DNA from: Tetragonia tetragonoides
Taxonomy: Eukaryota > Streptophyta > Magnoliopsida > Caryophyllales > Aizoaceae
Direction of reading: 5' to 3'
NCBI GenBank assembly: GCA_038025085.1
Contig: CM076145.1
Location: 15,721,000 to 15,784,999, forward strand
DNA: 64,000 nucleotides
In this document: positions 10,901-22,899 of the stretch, one piece after another
Layout of the letters: each line of letters starts with the position of its first letter
Numbering within the stretch: the first letter of the stretch is position 1
The notes under the pieces: generated by a model
What the model was told of the DNA's origin: nothing
What the model saw: the letters and a program-made list of their open reading frames with translations, nothing else
The model's database searches: none
Translations under genes and position numbers: made by a program

Positions 10901-13900
10901 AGGGTGGGATAATCTGTGAAAGACTTCGTTATATCACAGTCAAAACAGCTGCAACACTCAGACCTTTGTATGATAACCATGAGGTAGATCTTGAATAAAA
11001 GAATGTGCATAGGCAGCTTTGGCAGCTTCCACAACTTGGTCCATATCTGCACCTTCTTTCCCATATAAAATGTTCCCAACTATGGTTGTTGCAAACAGCA
11101 CTGGTTCTTGGTTAACTAACCCCATATGTTCTCTCAACCATTTTAGCTGGAGAGTTTGTAGATCATGTCCATCCACTAGTATAGTGCCTAGAGTCATTTC
11201 GCATGTAAGCTATTAAAAACCCTTCAATATTAAGATCTTGATAGTAGAAGAAAAAAGAAGAAAAACTCATATACCTGAGGTGAGATCATAGAATCGTTGG
11301 ACCAAGGAAATAATTGTGCTTTTCCCTGAACCACTAGGACCGACAACAGCAAAAGTTTTTCCCGCTGGAACTGAGAAACTCAGACCATGGAACTCAATTT
11401 TCCCAGCTAGGCTCGGCAATATTATCCCCGAAACCAACCGGTTAGAAGAATTAGCATCAGAGTCAATCATGCTCATAATAGTTTTAGCATCAGCATTGGC
11501 TTTACTTATTGCAGCAAGGTTTGGGGCTGCATGACCAAGAGCACTACAAAAATCAGACAACCTCTTTTCAGTCTCGCGAAATATGTTCAACATATACTCC
11601 TATCAGAACCTTTTTTATATTGGACTTACAATCCGCTGAAGATGACATTGAAGATTGTTGCGAATGCTTTGCCTCCATTAGTTTTCCCATGGGTGACAAG
11701 TATGTTGGCATACCATAGAAGTAAAGCCCATGTACACAACAACAATACAAATGTCAACCCCTTACCAACTCCTTTTGTAATTCCACTTTTCTTCCCAAAT
11801 TCGAGGGCTTTCTGTAGGGAACTAGAGTATTCTTTAACAGCTCTACTCTCTCCCCCAAATGAATAAACCGTCCAATTTTGTGAAAGAACCTGATTCATTG
11901 GAAGAGGCACCCAAAAAGAAAGAAAAAAAAATTCAGAGGGAACAAGAAAGCCTGTCAGGGGAGAAGAAATGAAGTTGGTGTCTCTAAAAAGAATGCTAAT
12001 TGGAAAAGATAATAAAAAGAGTCACTAGGAAGACTATATCACAGTGGTAAGAAATCAGAGTTTCTTATTACATATTTGTCAGTTACTATTCAATCTGATT
12101 ATCAGAGGCGTCTATACATAAAGAAGTTGGTTTTTTCTAATAACCAAAACTCGTAACATAACCAATTTGCATAGATCTTAGAAATATTACCTCTTCTGCA
12201 ACCTTACCAGACTCAGCATAAGCAGATTCAGCTTTTTGTGATAAGTTAGACAAAATTACAGTATAAGCTCCAGCCACGGCCATCAACGGAATAATAACTA
12301 AACTAAGAAGTGTAAGCTGCCATACCAACATAAAGCCAATTGCCATACCAACAAGTGACTGAGAAAGATAGCGTAAGATATGTCCGATCTGCAAAATCAA
12401 GAAACCAGTATATGCTACTTTGAGATTCTAGATAAACCCCTTTTCTTGTTTGATCATATACCTTGTCACCTATGGCATCCTGCACTAATATAACGTCACC
12501 TGAGATTTGGAAGATTAAACTTCTTTCCTGGGCTTCTGTGTCAAAAAAATGAATATTCTTCTTTAGAAATGCTTTAAGATATCTCAAACGCAAGTTAGAT
12601 GCTTGTCTTTCCCCAGTTTGCTTCCAACATACAACACCTGGAGGTAATTTACCATAGTCTAGATTGATCAACGACTTGCATGCAAGTAATAGCACCTAGT
12701 AGTACTAAATTGACCAAAAGACACAGAACATACCGATCCACGAAGATAAAAGCATTATCAAACCAAGATAAACCAGGTACAGAGAAAACTGCAATGTATG
12801 ATGCAAAAAGATGAGTTTCTTAAGATGAAAAAAGGGATAAATCAAGTGACGGAAAAAGAATGTATACCACAGTTAAGAAGAGCATGAATGGAGACTGTGC
12901 AAGTCAAAATCATAAATAGGTAGAAAATGATTCAAAATATGTCTATAGACCATAGTTGCAAAGAAGAAGAGCATGTGATTGTCCAATGCCTTCGCCCTTC
13001 AACCGCTATTAGTATTCTGCATTTTTTGTAATCTCCAACAATATTAATCCTCCATTGAACTGTAACTCTGTAAGAATCTTAATCTTGATGTAATGCGCCA
13101 CCCATAAGGCCTATGGTTAGAAATAAGTTGAAATCTTGATGCAATTTCAGTTGGTGAGTTTCTAGTTTAATATCTATTCTGCACAAAATTGAATTTTTAG
13201 TTTCCACTCTTCCAATGCACAAGATCCAGAGATGTTTTTGGAGAGGCAATATTATTAATACAACTGCAGAGCAACTAGACCACTTATATGTCACAAGTTA
13301 TTAACCTTCTCAAAACTGCAGCATAATTTCATTGGTATATAAGCGAGGCTTAGATCACAAAGTGCATTTTTGGTAGTTTATGTCAAGAACAAAACCCTGG
13401 TATTGGTAATTGTTTCAGCTAGAAGCCTGCAAGAATCACGCCGTACGTACTGGTAACAAATCAGACTTTCAAGTGCTTGATCAATCAATTATGACTAAAT
13501 GCTATAGATAATACCGCTAAAGCAAGAAACCAAGAGAATCACAATCCATTGAAACTACATATAGTATGCAGTATATATCAAGCAAACAAAGTTGTTACAA
13601 CTGAGTACTGACATGCACCCTTTGGAATATTAGTACTCCATGAGATGAAGAACCTATTACTACATACGAGTTTCGTGACAGCAAGCATCATTAATTTAGG
13701 CATTAAGTCTGGTATGAGACAAACTCACAGAAAAATAGGGTCACCAAAATTTAAAAATGTAGGGGTCACATATGGTGAGCAGTGACCCTTGTTTCATTGA
13801 AAAGTGACCCCGTCTCACCAAAAGTTATGAAAAGACCGTCTTATAGAAGTTTTTGTCTAATTCAGGTCATATTCTGGCTGTAAATGACAATTAATCAACC

Positions 13901-14375
13901 AAAATAAAATAAAATAAAATAAACCCACAAATCCCTGGCAATATGCTATGGTCTTTAAAACAGAAGACTAAGAAGCTGTAATTGAAAAACCGGTGTGTCC
14001 TGAATTATTAATATACACAGACTGAAAACAGAAGGCAAGGACAACGGGTGTTGACAGCAGAACAATCAGTAAAAAGTATGTAAAGCATATTACCTGTGAA
14101 ATATTGTCAGACAATTTATGTTGATCTGATGATAAACTTCCCAAAGAATCAATCATATGACCAAGTAGCATAACCAATATGGGGGGTGCAGTACCATGAA
14201 TACATGTTCCAATGCTTCCCAATAGCATTAACAAATAGTCCACCATATCTGCAACCGCAAACAACTGTAAGTATGAGACTCTTTGCGAGATTTCTGAGAT
14301 GGATGCCACTTCAATCATTTTAGGGGCCTGGTCCTGGTTCGAATACTCATCAGAGTTATGGTCTGCTGTTTCCAT
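7905..14375 (-). pseudogene. ABC transporter B family, ABCB13/14-like, with in-frame stop
   Basis: Ten exons on the minus strand: 14375-14094, 12788-12734, 12637-12462, 12388-12191, 11889-11630, 11543-11275, 11187-10964, 10501-9751, 9666-9425 and 9125-7905. All junctions are GT-AG and in phase, giving about 1,225 codons in the order TMD1-NBD1-TMD2-NBD2. NBD1 has [17 protein letters not shown] and [14 protein letters not shown]2 has [17 protein letters not shown] and [11 protein letters not shown]. The closest family I know is Arabidopsis ABCB13/14, full-size plasma-membrane transporters linked to auxin or malate. Two lesions: TAG at 9009-9011 (codon about 858, in TMD2), which removes NBD2, and an in-frame loss of about 14 residues before Walker A in exon 6, taking away the A-loop Tyr region. 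The start chosen is the ATG at 14375; another in-frame ATG lies at 14447. A pseudogene is most likely; an assembly error at the TAG is the alternative. Confidence 0.85.
13705..13857 (+). mobile_element. MITE family A, copy 2 (ABCB intron 1)
   Basis: Same ends and interior as the copy at 6318: 'gtatgagacaaactcac' to 'gaccgtcttatagaagtttt'. It sits in the 1.3-kb first intron of the ABC transporter, in the antisense direction to that gene. Confidence 0.6.
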
Positions 14376-14447
14376 TATAAAACCTGGCGCTAGCGTTTCA
14401 GTAAAGGGGAAGTATAAGTATATCAAACTTACACTTTGAAGGAACAA

Positions 14448-15708
14448 TTAGAGATATAGGAGTAGTGTACATGTCTTGTAGTCTGTAGAGCATGTAAAAC
14501 AAGGACAGTTAAATAGTTTCCGTGAATAGCTTTAGGCACCACACTCAATATATATAAAGAATGTAATACCACATCTTTCAGCCAACTCGGTTTCTGAATT
14601 TGTCATTTCAGCAGATACTATAAACAACAGCTGTTCAGATAGAATTATATCTCACTGTTTCGGAGGCATACGCCCAAATTGCTTGCAAGCACGTTCGTGG
14701 AATAATGCACGATAGTACTAGTACATTTCTACACCCGTTCAAACGAAGTTTTATTACACTTCACTCCTACCTTTGACGTTCATCACTACCCCTACACCGA
14801 GAAATTATTACATGGTCCCAGACCATACTCACACCTCTCACAATTACCACTTTTGTTGAGAGGTAAATTTCTTCACTTGTTTTGTGAAAGATGGAAGCAT
14901 TGGTCCCGGAAAATATAATAATCTCTCACATACATTTTGTCTCCCCATATGGCCACCAGTCCAGACTGGGCAACAGGCCGGGGCCCCATTTACCAACCCG
15001 CCCATACTCTGTGACATGGCCCGACTATGTAATGACGGGTCGGGCTCTAAACGGGTCACCTGCAAAATTAACAGGTCACATTAATGGGTTTTATGCGGAA
15101 ATCAAAACTAACGGTTCCTCTGTTTCATAAGAGAACTGTTGTCCAATTCTCTCTCTCTCTCTGCTCCTTCTCCTCCAACTCTTTCTCTCTCCTACAACTC
15201 CATTGTTCTCACGCTCAATTGCAGATTATAATGGGACTTTAACGTCATTATTCGAATTTATGAAACATAATAGAAAGTGAGCTTGAGAACAATGGAACAT
15301 TAACAATGTCGACCCTTTCGAGGTCTTTGGCGAGGATTTGATGACCGCGGACAACAAGAGCGATTAGGCCTAGCTAATGCTAATCTTGCACGGTGCTTTC
15401 GGCGACATTGACATCAACTGATTCCTTTATATTCTCTCTCCTAGGGTTTGTCTACTCTTATCGCATCGAAACAGAAAAAATTACCAGCATGTTCTCTTTG
15501 TTTCAGTTTCACATGTTGTGGTGGATGAATGATGATGCCGGATGGTGTTCTGTTTGATTGTGATGGAATTTGGGGGTTTCTATGAAAATTAATGGTAAAA
15601 TGAAGGGTCGTTTAGGTCGTTTTGAGTTTTAACTTTTGAGTTTTGGTTTTTTCGAAAATTAAAATTCAGTTTTTGAAAACCACAAATTTGAAAATTAATG
15701 GTAGTCAT
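14448..15708. other. ABCB upstream region, no gene seen
   Basis: This stretch should contain the promoter of the ABC transporter. It holds a CT-rich tract (15150-15200) and a GC-richer patch around 14940-15070 with 'cgggtcgggct'-type motifs that look repeat-derived. No ORF with recognisable similarity is seen. Confidence 0.4.
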
Positions 15709-15710
15709 TT

Positions 15711-17082
15711 TTTTTTTTTTTTGATAAAAAGATGGGGGAATTTATTACGAAACTAGAATTGAGTTACAATAATCATCCGCTACTAGATCTAACACACCTA
15801 CTGGACCCCCTTCGATCCAAACCCTGGTGGAAAGAGAAAAAGGTTCTAAGTGCGCCATAAAATGAGCTGCTTTATTACCCTCCCTCTTTACATGACTCCA
15901 CACAACTTCATCAAAACTAACACACAAATTATAAATTTCTTGTAAAATAAAACCTAAATACGTAACAGGCTGTTCTTTTTTCTTCAAGCAATTGATCACA
16001 TTCAGACAATCCCCTTCCACAATAATTTGCTTGACACCACATTGTAACGCCATGTGCATACCCAACTTGACTGCTTGAGCTTCTGCTATCTCAGTTTCCC
16101 AGATCTCACGCACCTGTCTGCAAGCACATCGCAGTAGTCCTCCATCAGTTTTCCTCACAATCACACCTAAGCCTATGCCCAGCTCTTTCACAACACCTGC
16201 ATCAGTATTAATTTTGGCCCAACCTAGAGGCGGAGCCGACCACGATGCAGCGCACCTAGGGCGAGCAGAACGCACACACGGCTGAGCATTCTGGTACGCC
16301 ACCAAATAATCCAACGCCCCTCTGCTCACCTCCTATGCTGATGGCACAACTGAGCCATGATAAGCTGCGTTTCGATCCCGCCAAACAGCCCAGGCAAGCA
16401 CCATGATACGCTCCATATCCATGTCCTTAACCCGAGCTCTCCAGCTATCAACCCATTCAATTATCCCTCCTCTCCACTCCATCTCTGTCACATATTCCAT
16501 ACCTGCAGCTTCGCAAATCTCACGTGCCCGAGTGCAACCAACTATAGCATGTAGGTCCGACTCTAAAGGATCAGAACAACGAGAACACGCAGCACTAGCA
16601 TCTGGGATTCTCCTATGAATGTTACCTCTCGTGGGCAGTGCACCTCGGCTAAGTCGCCAACCAAAGCTTCTAATTTTGGGTGGAACATTCATCTCCCAAA
16701 TGGTATCCCAAGGCTCCGAGCTCAGGTTCGAAGACGAACCATTCTCCTCACCCTTGTGAAACCATCTAATGAAATGGTAACCTGTGCGTACAGAGTAATG
16801 GCCATCTTTTGCGTAATGCCATGCTAGTCGATCGCACGGTAAAGAAGAATATATGGGGATTCCAAGGACTTCCTCCGCTTCAAATGGTAGCAAATTGGCT
16901 CGTACAACATCTTCTCGCCAACTCCCTTGCTCAACATCAAGTAAATCAGCCACTGTCATATCTTGTTTACCTGCAGTCATTGGAGAAATAACCTTGAATG
17001 ATGGCGGTCGGGCCACCCACGCATCCTTCCACACATTGATGTTCCTGCCATATTGATGTTCCCGCCATTACCTACTAACCAC
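15711..17082 (-). mobile_element. 5'-truncated LINE (non-LTR retrotransposon), LINE-A
   Basis: The minus strand holds only the C-terminal part of a LINE ORF2 and ends in an A tail (plus-strand T run 15709-15722). Similar flanks, 'attaatggtagtcattt' at 15694-15710 and 'attgatggtagtaattt' at 17083-17099, look like a 17-bp target-site duplication with two mismatches. 5' truncation with a poly(A) end and a long TSD is the usual mark of LINE insertion. Confidence 0.88.
15745..17034 (-). pseudogene. LINE ORF2 C-terminus: zf-RVT and RNase H domains
   Basis: The first part (17034-16333) carries the zinc-binding reverse-transcriptase domain: 'YSVRTGYHFIRWF', 'WDTIWEMNVPPKIRSFGWRL' and the Cys/His block 'CSRCSDPLESDLHAIVGC'. 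A single TAG at 16333-16335 separates it from the in-frame RNase H-like domain: 'WAKINTDAGV', 'AEAQAVKLGM', 'VEGDCLNVI' and 'VWSHVKREGNKAAHFMA'. The endonuclease and RT core are missing because of 5' truncation. Relative LINE-B at 22900-24560 shares the 'HVKREG' and 'VEGDCL' blocks. Confidence 0.88.
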
Positions 17083-17099
17083 ATTGATGGTAGTAATTT

Positions 17100-17959
17100 T
17101 TAGTGGCTAGTTTCGAAAATCAAGTCAAATATTATGATTTTTTTTTTTGCATAAGGAGATAATAAATTTTCAAAATCGAAAATTTGCAATTTGCAATCAC
17201 CTAAACTTGTGTCAAATGGGTAGGAAGTTTATTGTTGCATAAACTTATGTTTTGTCGCTTCGTGATTCATTATCAAAATTTTTTGGCACATTCTTTTGCG
17301 GCAAGGGCAACTTCGTCCTTATTTAAAGATTCTTTCACTAGCAGTGGCAGACCCAAAAAGTTTATAGATTGAGTGCAAAATTAATGGGGTTAGTGGAAAA
17401 TGGGTGAAAATAAGAGAAAAACAAAAGAATTTTACATAGAATATGAACTTTTATATTTAAACTAACGAAAATAAAAAATAAATAAATGGTTGCAGTGGCA
17501 CCCATATCCACAACGGTAGGGCCGCCACTGTTCACGAGTGATGAATTTCTATGAAAACTGGTCTTTAAGTTGAATGTTTGTCTTATTTTAGGTTCTTTAT
17601 TAATACAACCATAATATAACCATTGATGAGCAATACTTCAAAGGGCAACAAGGATCGACCTGCCTCGATCCAACCCATGACCCACCCGACTCGTTAGTGA
17701 TGATGTCCCCCCCACCTCCAACCCCCCTATTTCTAAATTAGGTGGACCCGATCCATTTCTTAAATGAGCTGACCCGACTCGACCCGATCCAGCCCTTAGA
17801 TATTATTGGAAATTTTACGACGTGCTCGTGAGACCATCTAATCCAATGGCTTCAGTACATACATTTTGCTTTGCTGCATGCTGGTTAATTACACTCGAGA
17901 GGGTCATCAGTCGTGTGTCCATTTTCTAGGGTTCCCAATCAAAACATAACTATTTTGAT
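17100..17959. other. Intergenic, GACCC-rich patch, no gene
   Basis: No recognisable gene. Between 17650 and 17820 the sequence is rich in 'gacccgac' and 'gatcca' motifs like those inside the hAT elements of this window. I could not find clean inverted repeats or a target duplication, so it is left unassigned. Confidence 0.3.
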
Positions 17960-18112
17960 TTCACAAAAACTTCTATAAGACGTCTTTTTGTAACTTTTGG
18001 TGAGACGGTGTCACTTTTCAATGAAACAAGGGTCACTGCTTACCATAAATAACCCCTACATTTCCAAAAAGTAACCCCAAATTTTAATAATTTGGTCTCA
18101 CACAAAACTTGT
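17960..18112 (-). mobile_element. MITE family A, copy 3
   Basis: Reverse orientation: 'cacaaaaacttctataagac' through 'gtgagacggtgtcac' to 'tttggtctcacacaaaactt'. It matches the copies at 6318 and 13705 over the full length. Confidence 0.6.
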
Positions 18113-18462
18113 TATTTCGAGTTAAGCCTAAAATTTATGTGACTGGGAATTTCCCTTTTTCGAGTTTCCATGTCCCGTTCTTGTTTCCTTGCAACAAAAT
18201 ACGAAGTATACAAGTTATAACAATGAACATCAATATATAGTATGATCTGACATAAGTACCCCTATAGTCCTATTAAGCACAACCAAAAACTCTTAGGATG
18301 CATGGTTCATATCTCTTAGCTTTTACCTTTTAGCGTATCCGGTACATGACTTCCCAATTCAGATACATTATTGTCCACACTTTGGACTTTCGTCTTTGAC
18401 AAATTTAAAGTTTTTAAAGGCGGTGTCGGAGCCAGAATGTTTTTTTGAGGAAGGCCAAGTCA

Positions 18463-18622
18463 AACACAAAAACTTTTATAAAACGGTCTTTTTGTAATTT
18501 TTGGTGAGACGGTGGTCACTTTTATGTGAAACAAGGGTTACTGCTCATCATAAGTGCCCCCTTCATGTCTAAATAGTGACCCTATACTTCTGTGAGTTGG
18601 TTTTACACAATACTTATTGCAA
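18463..18622 (-). mobile_element. MITE family A, copy 4
   Basis: Reverse orientation, more diverged: 'acacaaaaacttttataaaa' through 'gtgagacggtggtcac' to 'gtgagttggttttacacaat'. It lies only 350 bp from copy 3. The rest of 18623-19045 is AT-rich with poly(A)-type tracts and no gene. Confidence 0.55.
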
Positions 18623-19045
18623 ATCAAATGTACTTATTAAAAAATCAAAATAAAATTTTTATTTTCTAGATAAAATTAATGTAAGTAAAAACCATCCTAT
18701 AAAAAATTGTGTAAAAACACCTTTAAATTTGAAAATAATTAGCTCTTTACGTTTTTCAAAAGTTTTTTCTCAAGATATCGTATATTACCAGTCAAGTTAG
18801 ACTATCAAGTTATTATGTATAAGAAAAAGGCCTCTCAAAAGGAAAATATATATAGGAAAAAAAAAACTAAAGCCGAAACGAAAGTGAACGAAGAAAAAAA
18901 TTAAGTACATCCTTATATCCTTATAAAAGAGAGAATGGCAAAAAAAATACTGTTCAAATGAACCGTTGACAATGAATAGTTTTCTTCCCTCTTCTTTCTT
19001 TTCTTTTTCCTTTTTTTTACTCCGTGATTTTCTTTTGGGAAAATC

Positions 19046-19998
19046 CAGTTGGTGTCCTCGTGTTCTAAACTTGTCCAGTTGGTGCCCAATCGATTTTTAA
19101 AATCCAGCAGGTGCCCTTGTATTGTTGCTCGCGTCTTCTCCGTGCCTTATTTTGGAGGCTCCGTTAATGGAGACGTTATGTTTAAAAAAAAAAAGCTAAA
19201 TCCATTTTTTATTAAAGGAAAACAAATAACCTTTGATTTAAAAAAGGAAAACAAAAAAAAAAAAGAAACTAGATGTCACTTACCTTCCAGGCTTCAATGC
19301 TCTTACTTACCTGCCAAAAAAAATATCCAGACCCTCTCTCCTATCTTCTCTCTCCTCTCACAGACTCCTCCTACTTCTCAGTTCTCAGTCGAGCTTCACG
19401 CCATCGCCACCAACAGATCTCTTCCCTCTCCTCTCTCTCTCGCTTGTGCTCTCTCTTTCTCTCGACCAACAGCCCGTCCCCACTCACGCCCCACCAACGA
19501 AAATCCTTGAGTTTGATATTTTAATATCACTATGAATATTTTCAAGTTGAACTTGAAATTATAAACACAGCTTATTTATGAGCTTTGCATATTTACGAAT
19601 TTTGCATATTGATTGAACAGGTTTTTATTAAAAAGGTTCAACATATTGATTCAACATTTTATTAATTGAGATGAGGGAGGAACAAATTTGTTTTGATGGT
19701 GGTGTCTGTAAAAATGAAAGAGGGAAACATTTAGCTTCATAGTGAAAGTGGTGTAATCTTGGAGGGAAAAAAAGAGGGCAAAATAAACGTATTTTAAAAT
19801 TTGGGAGGGAAACAAGGGGGAGGGGGTCGACTGGAACAACAAAAGGATGAGCTACGTCACACATAACGTCTGCATTAACGGATTTTACACAATAAGGCAC
19901 GGAGCAGATTCGAGCAACAATATAGGGGCACCAGCTGGATTTTAAAAATCGATTGGGCACCAGCCGGACAAGTTCAGAACACGTGGGCATTCACGCTG
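19046..19998. mobile_element. Long-TIR element, probably Mutator-like
   Basis: Two inverted arms of about 140 bp, 19046-19182 and 19859-19998, match with scattered changes. Shared blocks include 'cgtgttctaaacttgtccag' and 'gcccaatcgatttttaaaat' against their reverse complements. Long TIRs suggest a non-autonomous Mutator-like element; the expected 9-11 bp TSD was not found and the outer ends are approximate. The interior (19310-19510) is CT-rich and 5'-UTR-like, so captured gene DNA (Pack-MULE) is possible. Open frames over the arms are by-products of the repeat. Confidence 0.65.
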
Positions 19999-22890
19999 AT
20001 GAGGCTTGAGGGTCGTGACGGTCGTCCTTTCCCACTCCCTCACCGAGTGAGTAGACTAGAAAGTAGAGACCGCAATCCAGAAATCACTCCCATGGAGTCC
20101 CACTCCACTCCCACTCCCAGTACATCGACCCATACCCAAACCCAAAAGCCAAAACCGCATAACCAAACGACTTTTGTTTTTAGTTTCCTTGAGCGCTCTC
20201 TCTCTCTCTCCTCAACAAGGCTCATCCCCTCATCACACCACCACTAGATAGCAGCCATGACCATCGTGCTTGTCTGATCCCCTCAAAATGATTAGAATTG
20301 CCAAATATATCATGTTTGCTTGAGTTATTGGCTGCTGTCGGTGGTGGTTACATTTGTGACTGGGAGTTCTTTTTCTTGCCAGTCTTCAAAGTTAATTTGA
20401 ACCTTCTTATCATTCAGAATTTGCCAATCAAAAGTGTTGGCTTTTTTTGTCTATGGTCAATTATGTTATGATTGAACTCGAAGCCTCGCGAGCCGAACAA
20501 TGGAGTGGTAACTGGTAAGTCCTACGCTTTTCTTCATTGGGATCATTTTACTCTAATTTGGATCTAAGATTTTGCAAATTGTTGTAAATCTGTTCCAGGA
20601 AAACGCAATCTCCATTGGAGCCTTCTTAGTTCTCCCCCAATCTTCACCCAACCAGGTTATTCATCTCCCTGCAATTTTTGACATTTCTTTGGGTTTTTGT
20701 TTTTTGTTTTCCAGAAATAGATATTATTTGGGTGCATCTTTTTCCTATTATTATTTAATTATTAAAATATCAATTTTTGCTGCATGTTATCTAAGTGTTT
20801 TTTTTCCGTATTGTCTTTGTTTTCCAGAAATTAGTGTTATTTTTTTCATCACAAAATATTAAAAAAAAAAGAAATTAGTGTTATTTTAACACATTTTTAA
20901 TACCTTTTTCGTTTAATTATGTCAGGTGTTCGTAAATGTTAAATTTTTTTTTTTTGGAGAAAGGTAAATGTTAATTTTTGGTGTTCATTTCAATGCATCT
21001 CGTTTTTAATTTCTCAAGTTACAATAAGCAGGGTAAGTTCTTTTGAGCAATTGAACAATAATCAGGGTGGAAACATCAGGGCATTGCAAATTTGCAAGAG
21101 GTATTCTTTGTGATCCTCTTTTTATTACTTTTGTGGATTCTGCAATGTATTGACGTCTGATTTTGTAAGCACCAAATTTTTAGTGGATTCACATCACGTC
21201 TAATTTTCATTGTCAAGTTTGTTGACTATTGCAGTATCTCAAGCTCTCAGTTCTCAATTGATGTGTTCTTAAATTAGTTGAGTTTTGGATGATAGAGAGA
21301 GCAGGAGGTTGCCTGAAGGCATTTAGTTTTGCAATTCTTTCTTTTCCTTCATTCTCTTTTAATTGAAAATTTCAGTCTTTGATGAAAATCTTCCTCCAAC
21401 CTCCCTTTTTTTGGTTAATTTCTTTTTCCCTTACAGATTGAGGATAGTATTTTGTCCTATTAAATTATAATGTGTGTTTATGTGCTCTTCTGTAGTTGTA
21501 ATTCGGCGATATAAAGATAAAATGAGTAGTTCCTTGAAGATTGGCTCGAGTAGCTTGGACCAGCTCTTTATTAGTTTAGTCTGTTTGGTTTAGTGTGTTC
21601 ATTTTTGGCTTTGTGAACAAGCTTAGCTTATCATTCGTCTTGGGAAGACCTAATTTGGGTTAGAGATTCTGACGTTCTTCTGGTTCACACAGCTTGATAT
21701 TGTATTATACTGTTGGATTTCATATTAGCTAAAGTCTCGGCTTTCTGGGTTTTCACATTTTTAATGTTGTCATGTAGTCATACACGTCTTTTGATCTTAT
21801 AGGTATTGTTTCATGATTTACACCTTTTTTTGAAAGTGGATTTTAGGAAATACTGCCTTGGAGTCCTACAAAGAAACTGGGGCCAAAGAAGTCTTGCATT
21901 GAAGAATATGTCTGTTTTACTAGCTATTTCGTATGATAGGCTGAAACCTTTACTTTCATGTGCACTATATGCTTAGAGACATACTTGGATGAGTAAGTTT
22001 TGCATACACCTGGAGTGCTTTTTCATAGTATCAAGTTATTGGGACTGATAGAAGCTCCTTCATGCTTGATGTTTGGTGAGAAGCAAATGTTTTCTATTGG
22101 CTTTTAGCTACTTGTTTCTTCTGCAGAGATTTTGATTATAGTGCACCGGTTTCTGACAAATATGATGTTGTTTTAAATTTATCTATTCCTAATTGCTGAA
22201 TGTTTTAGTTTTGATTTTGTAGAGTACTTAAACAAGGAAACCAGTATCATGCCTATTGTGTTCGAAATATCATATGGTAAGTGATCAATGTACGCTATCT
22301 ATATGGTGGGTTGTCCTTTGTTTTATTCAAATTTCTTTTTTGGGCATTAGGGTAGGGATGGGGGAACTCTTATTCTGGGAGCAAATAATTATAGACTAGA
22401 TGTGTGATTCTTCAACTTTTTTATTTTTGATAATTCAAAAAAATGATTCTTCAACTTCTATTTAAATGATGTATCTTGCTAAGTTACGAATTGAAAATTT
22501 CATGTAAAGTGGATGGGGTTGTGTTGTTTAACTACGTTTTTAGTAGACAGGGGTGTATATAAGAGGGCTTTGGGTTTGAAAGTTGAGTTTAATGGTTTGC
22601 TGCACGTTATGAAGGTTGACAAATTGGAAAGAGGTGGAGAGAGCTGGTGACTTTGGTGAGGTTGATGTCATATTTGTGAACTATGGAAGGTTAAAAAAAA
22701 ATTATTCTATTATTCTAAAGGTACAAGCCCAACGTCGACTCTTGCCGTCTAGCTCAGATGATGAAGATGCAGATCTCGAAGGGAAGACTCAAAATACCTG
22801 GGACCTCGGGAAGTAACTTTGTCTTCCATGCAGAGATTGAGCAAAGAGGAAGCTAAAGATTGGTAAGAATGTGCTTTGAAAGGTGTGTTT
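19999..22890 (+). other. Transcript-like region, product not recognised
   Basis: It begins with a C/CT-rich stretch (20080-20250) resembling a plant 5' UTR with a short ATG frame. T-rich, intron-like DNA follows, with GT-AG-compatible borders such as ggtaactg/gtaagt near 20515, tgttccag/gaaaac near 20598 and catatg/gtaagt near 22278. No joined reading gave a recognisable protein. It may be the 5' end of a host gene whose coding part is lost, or a long non-coding transcript. Confidence 0.25.
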
Positions 22891-22899
22891 TTATTGCAA

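Noticed and set aside
14844..15130. Overlapping frames on both strands upstream of ABCB
   Set aside because: They sit in a GC-richer repeat-like patch and show no domain or conserved motif.
17640..17820. Possible hAT element in GACCC-rich DNA
   Set aside because: Only a 'aagggc' hexamer pairs at the ends and no 8-bp duplication is seen.
19049..19990. Open frames of 153 and 120 codons on opposite strands
   Set aside because: They lie over the two arms of one long inverted repeat and mirror each other; no domain or codon pattern supports a protein.
20572..20862. 96-codon hydrophobic plus-strand frame
   Set aside because: T-rich intron-like DNA gives Phe/Leu/Ile-rich frames; no conserved residues or start context support it.
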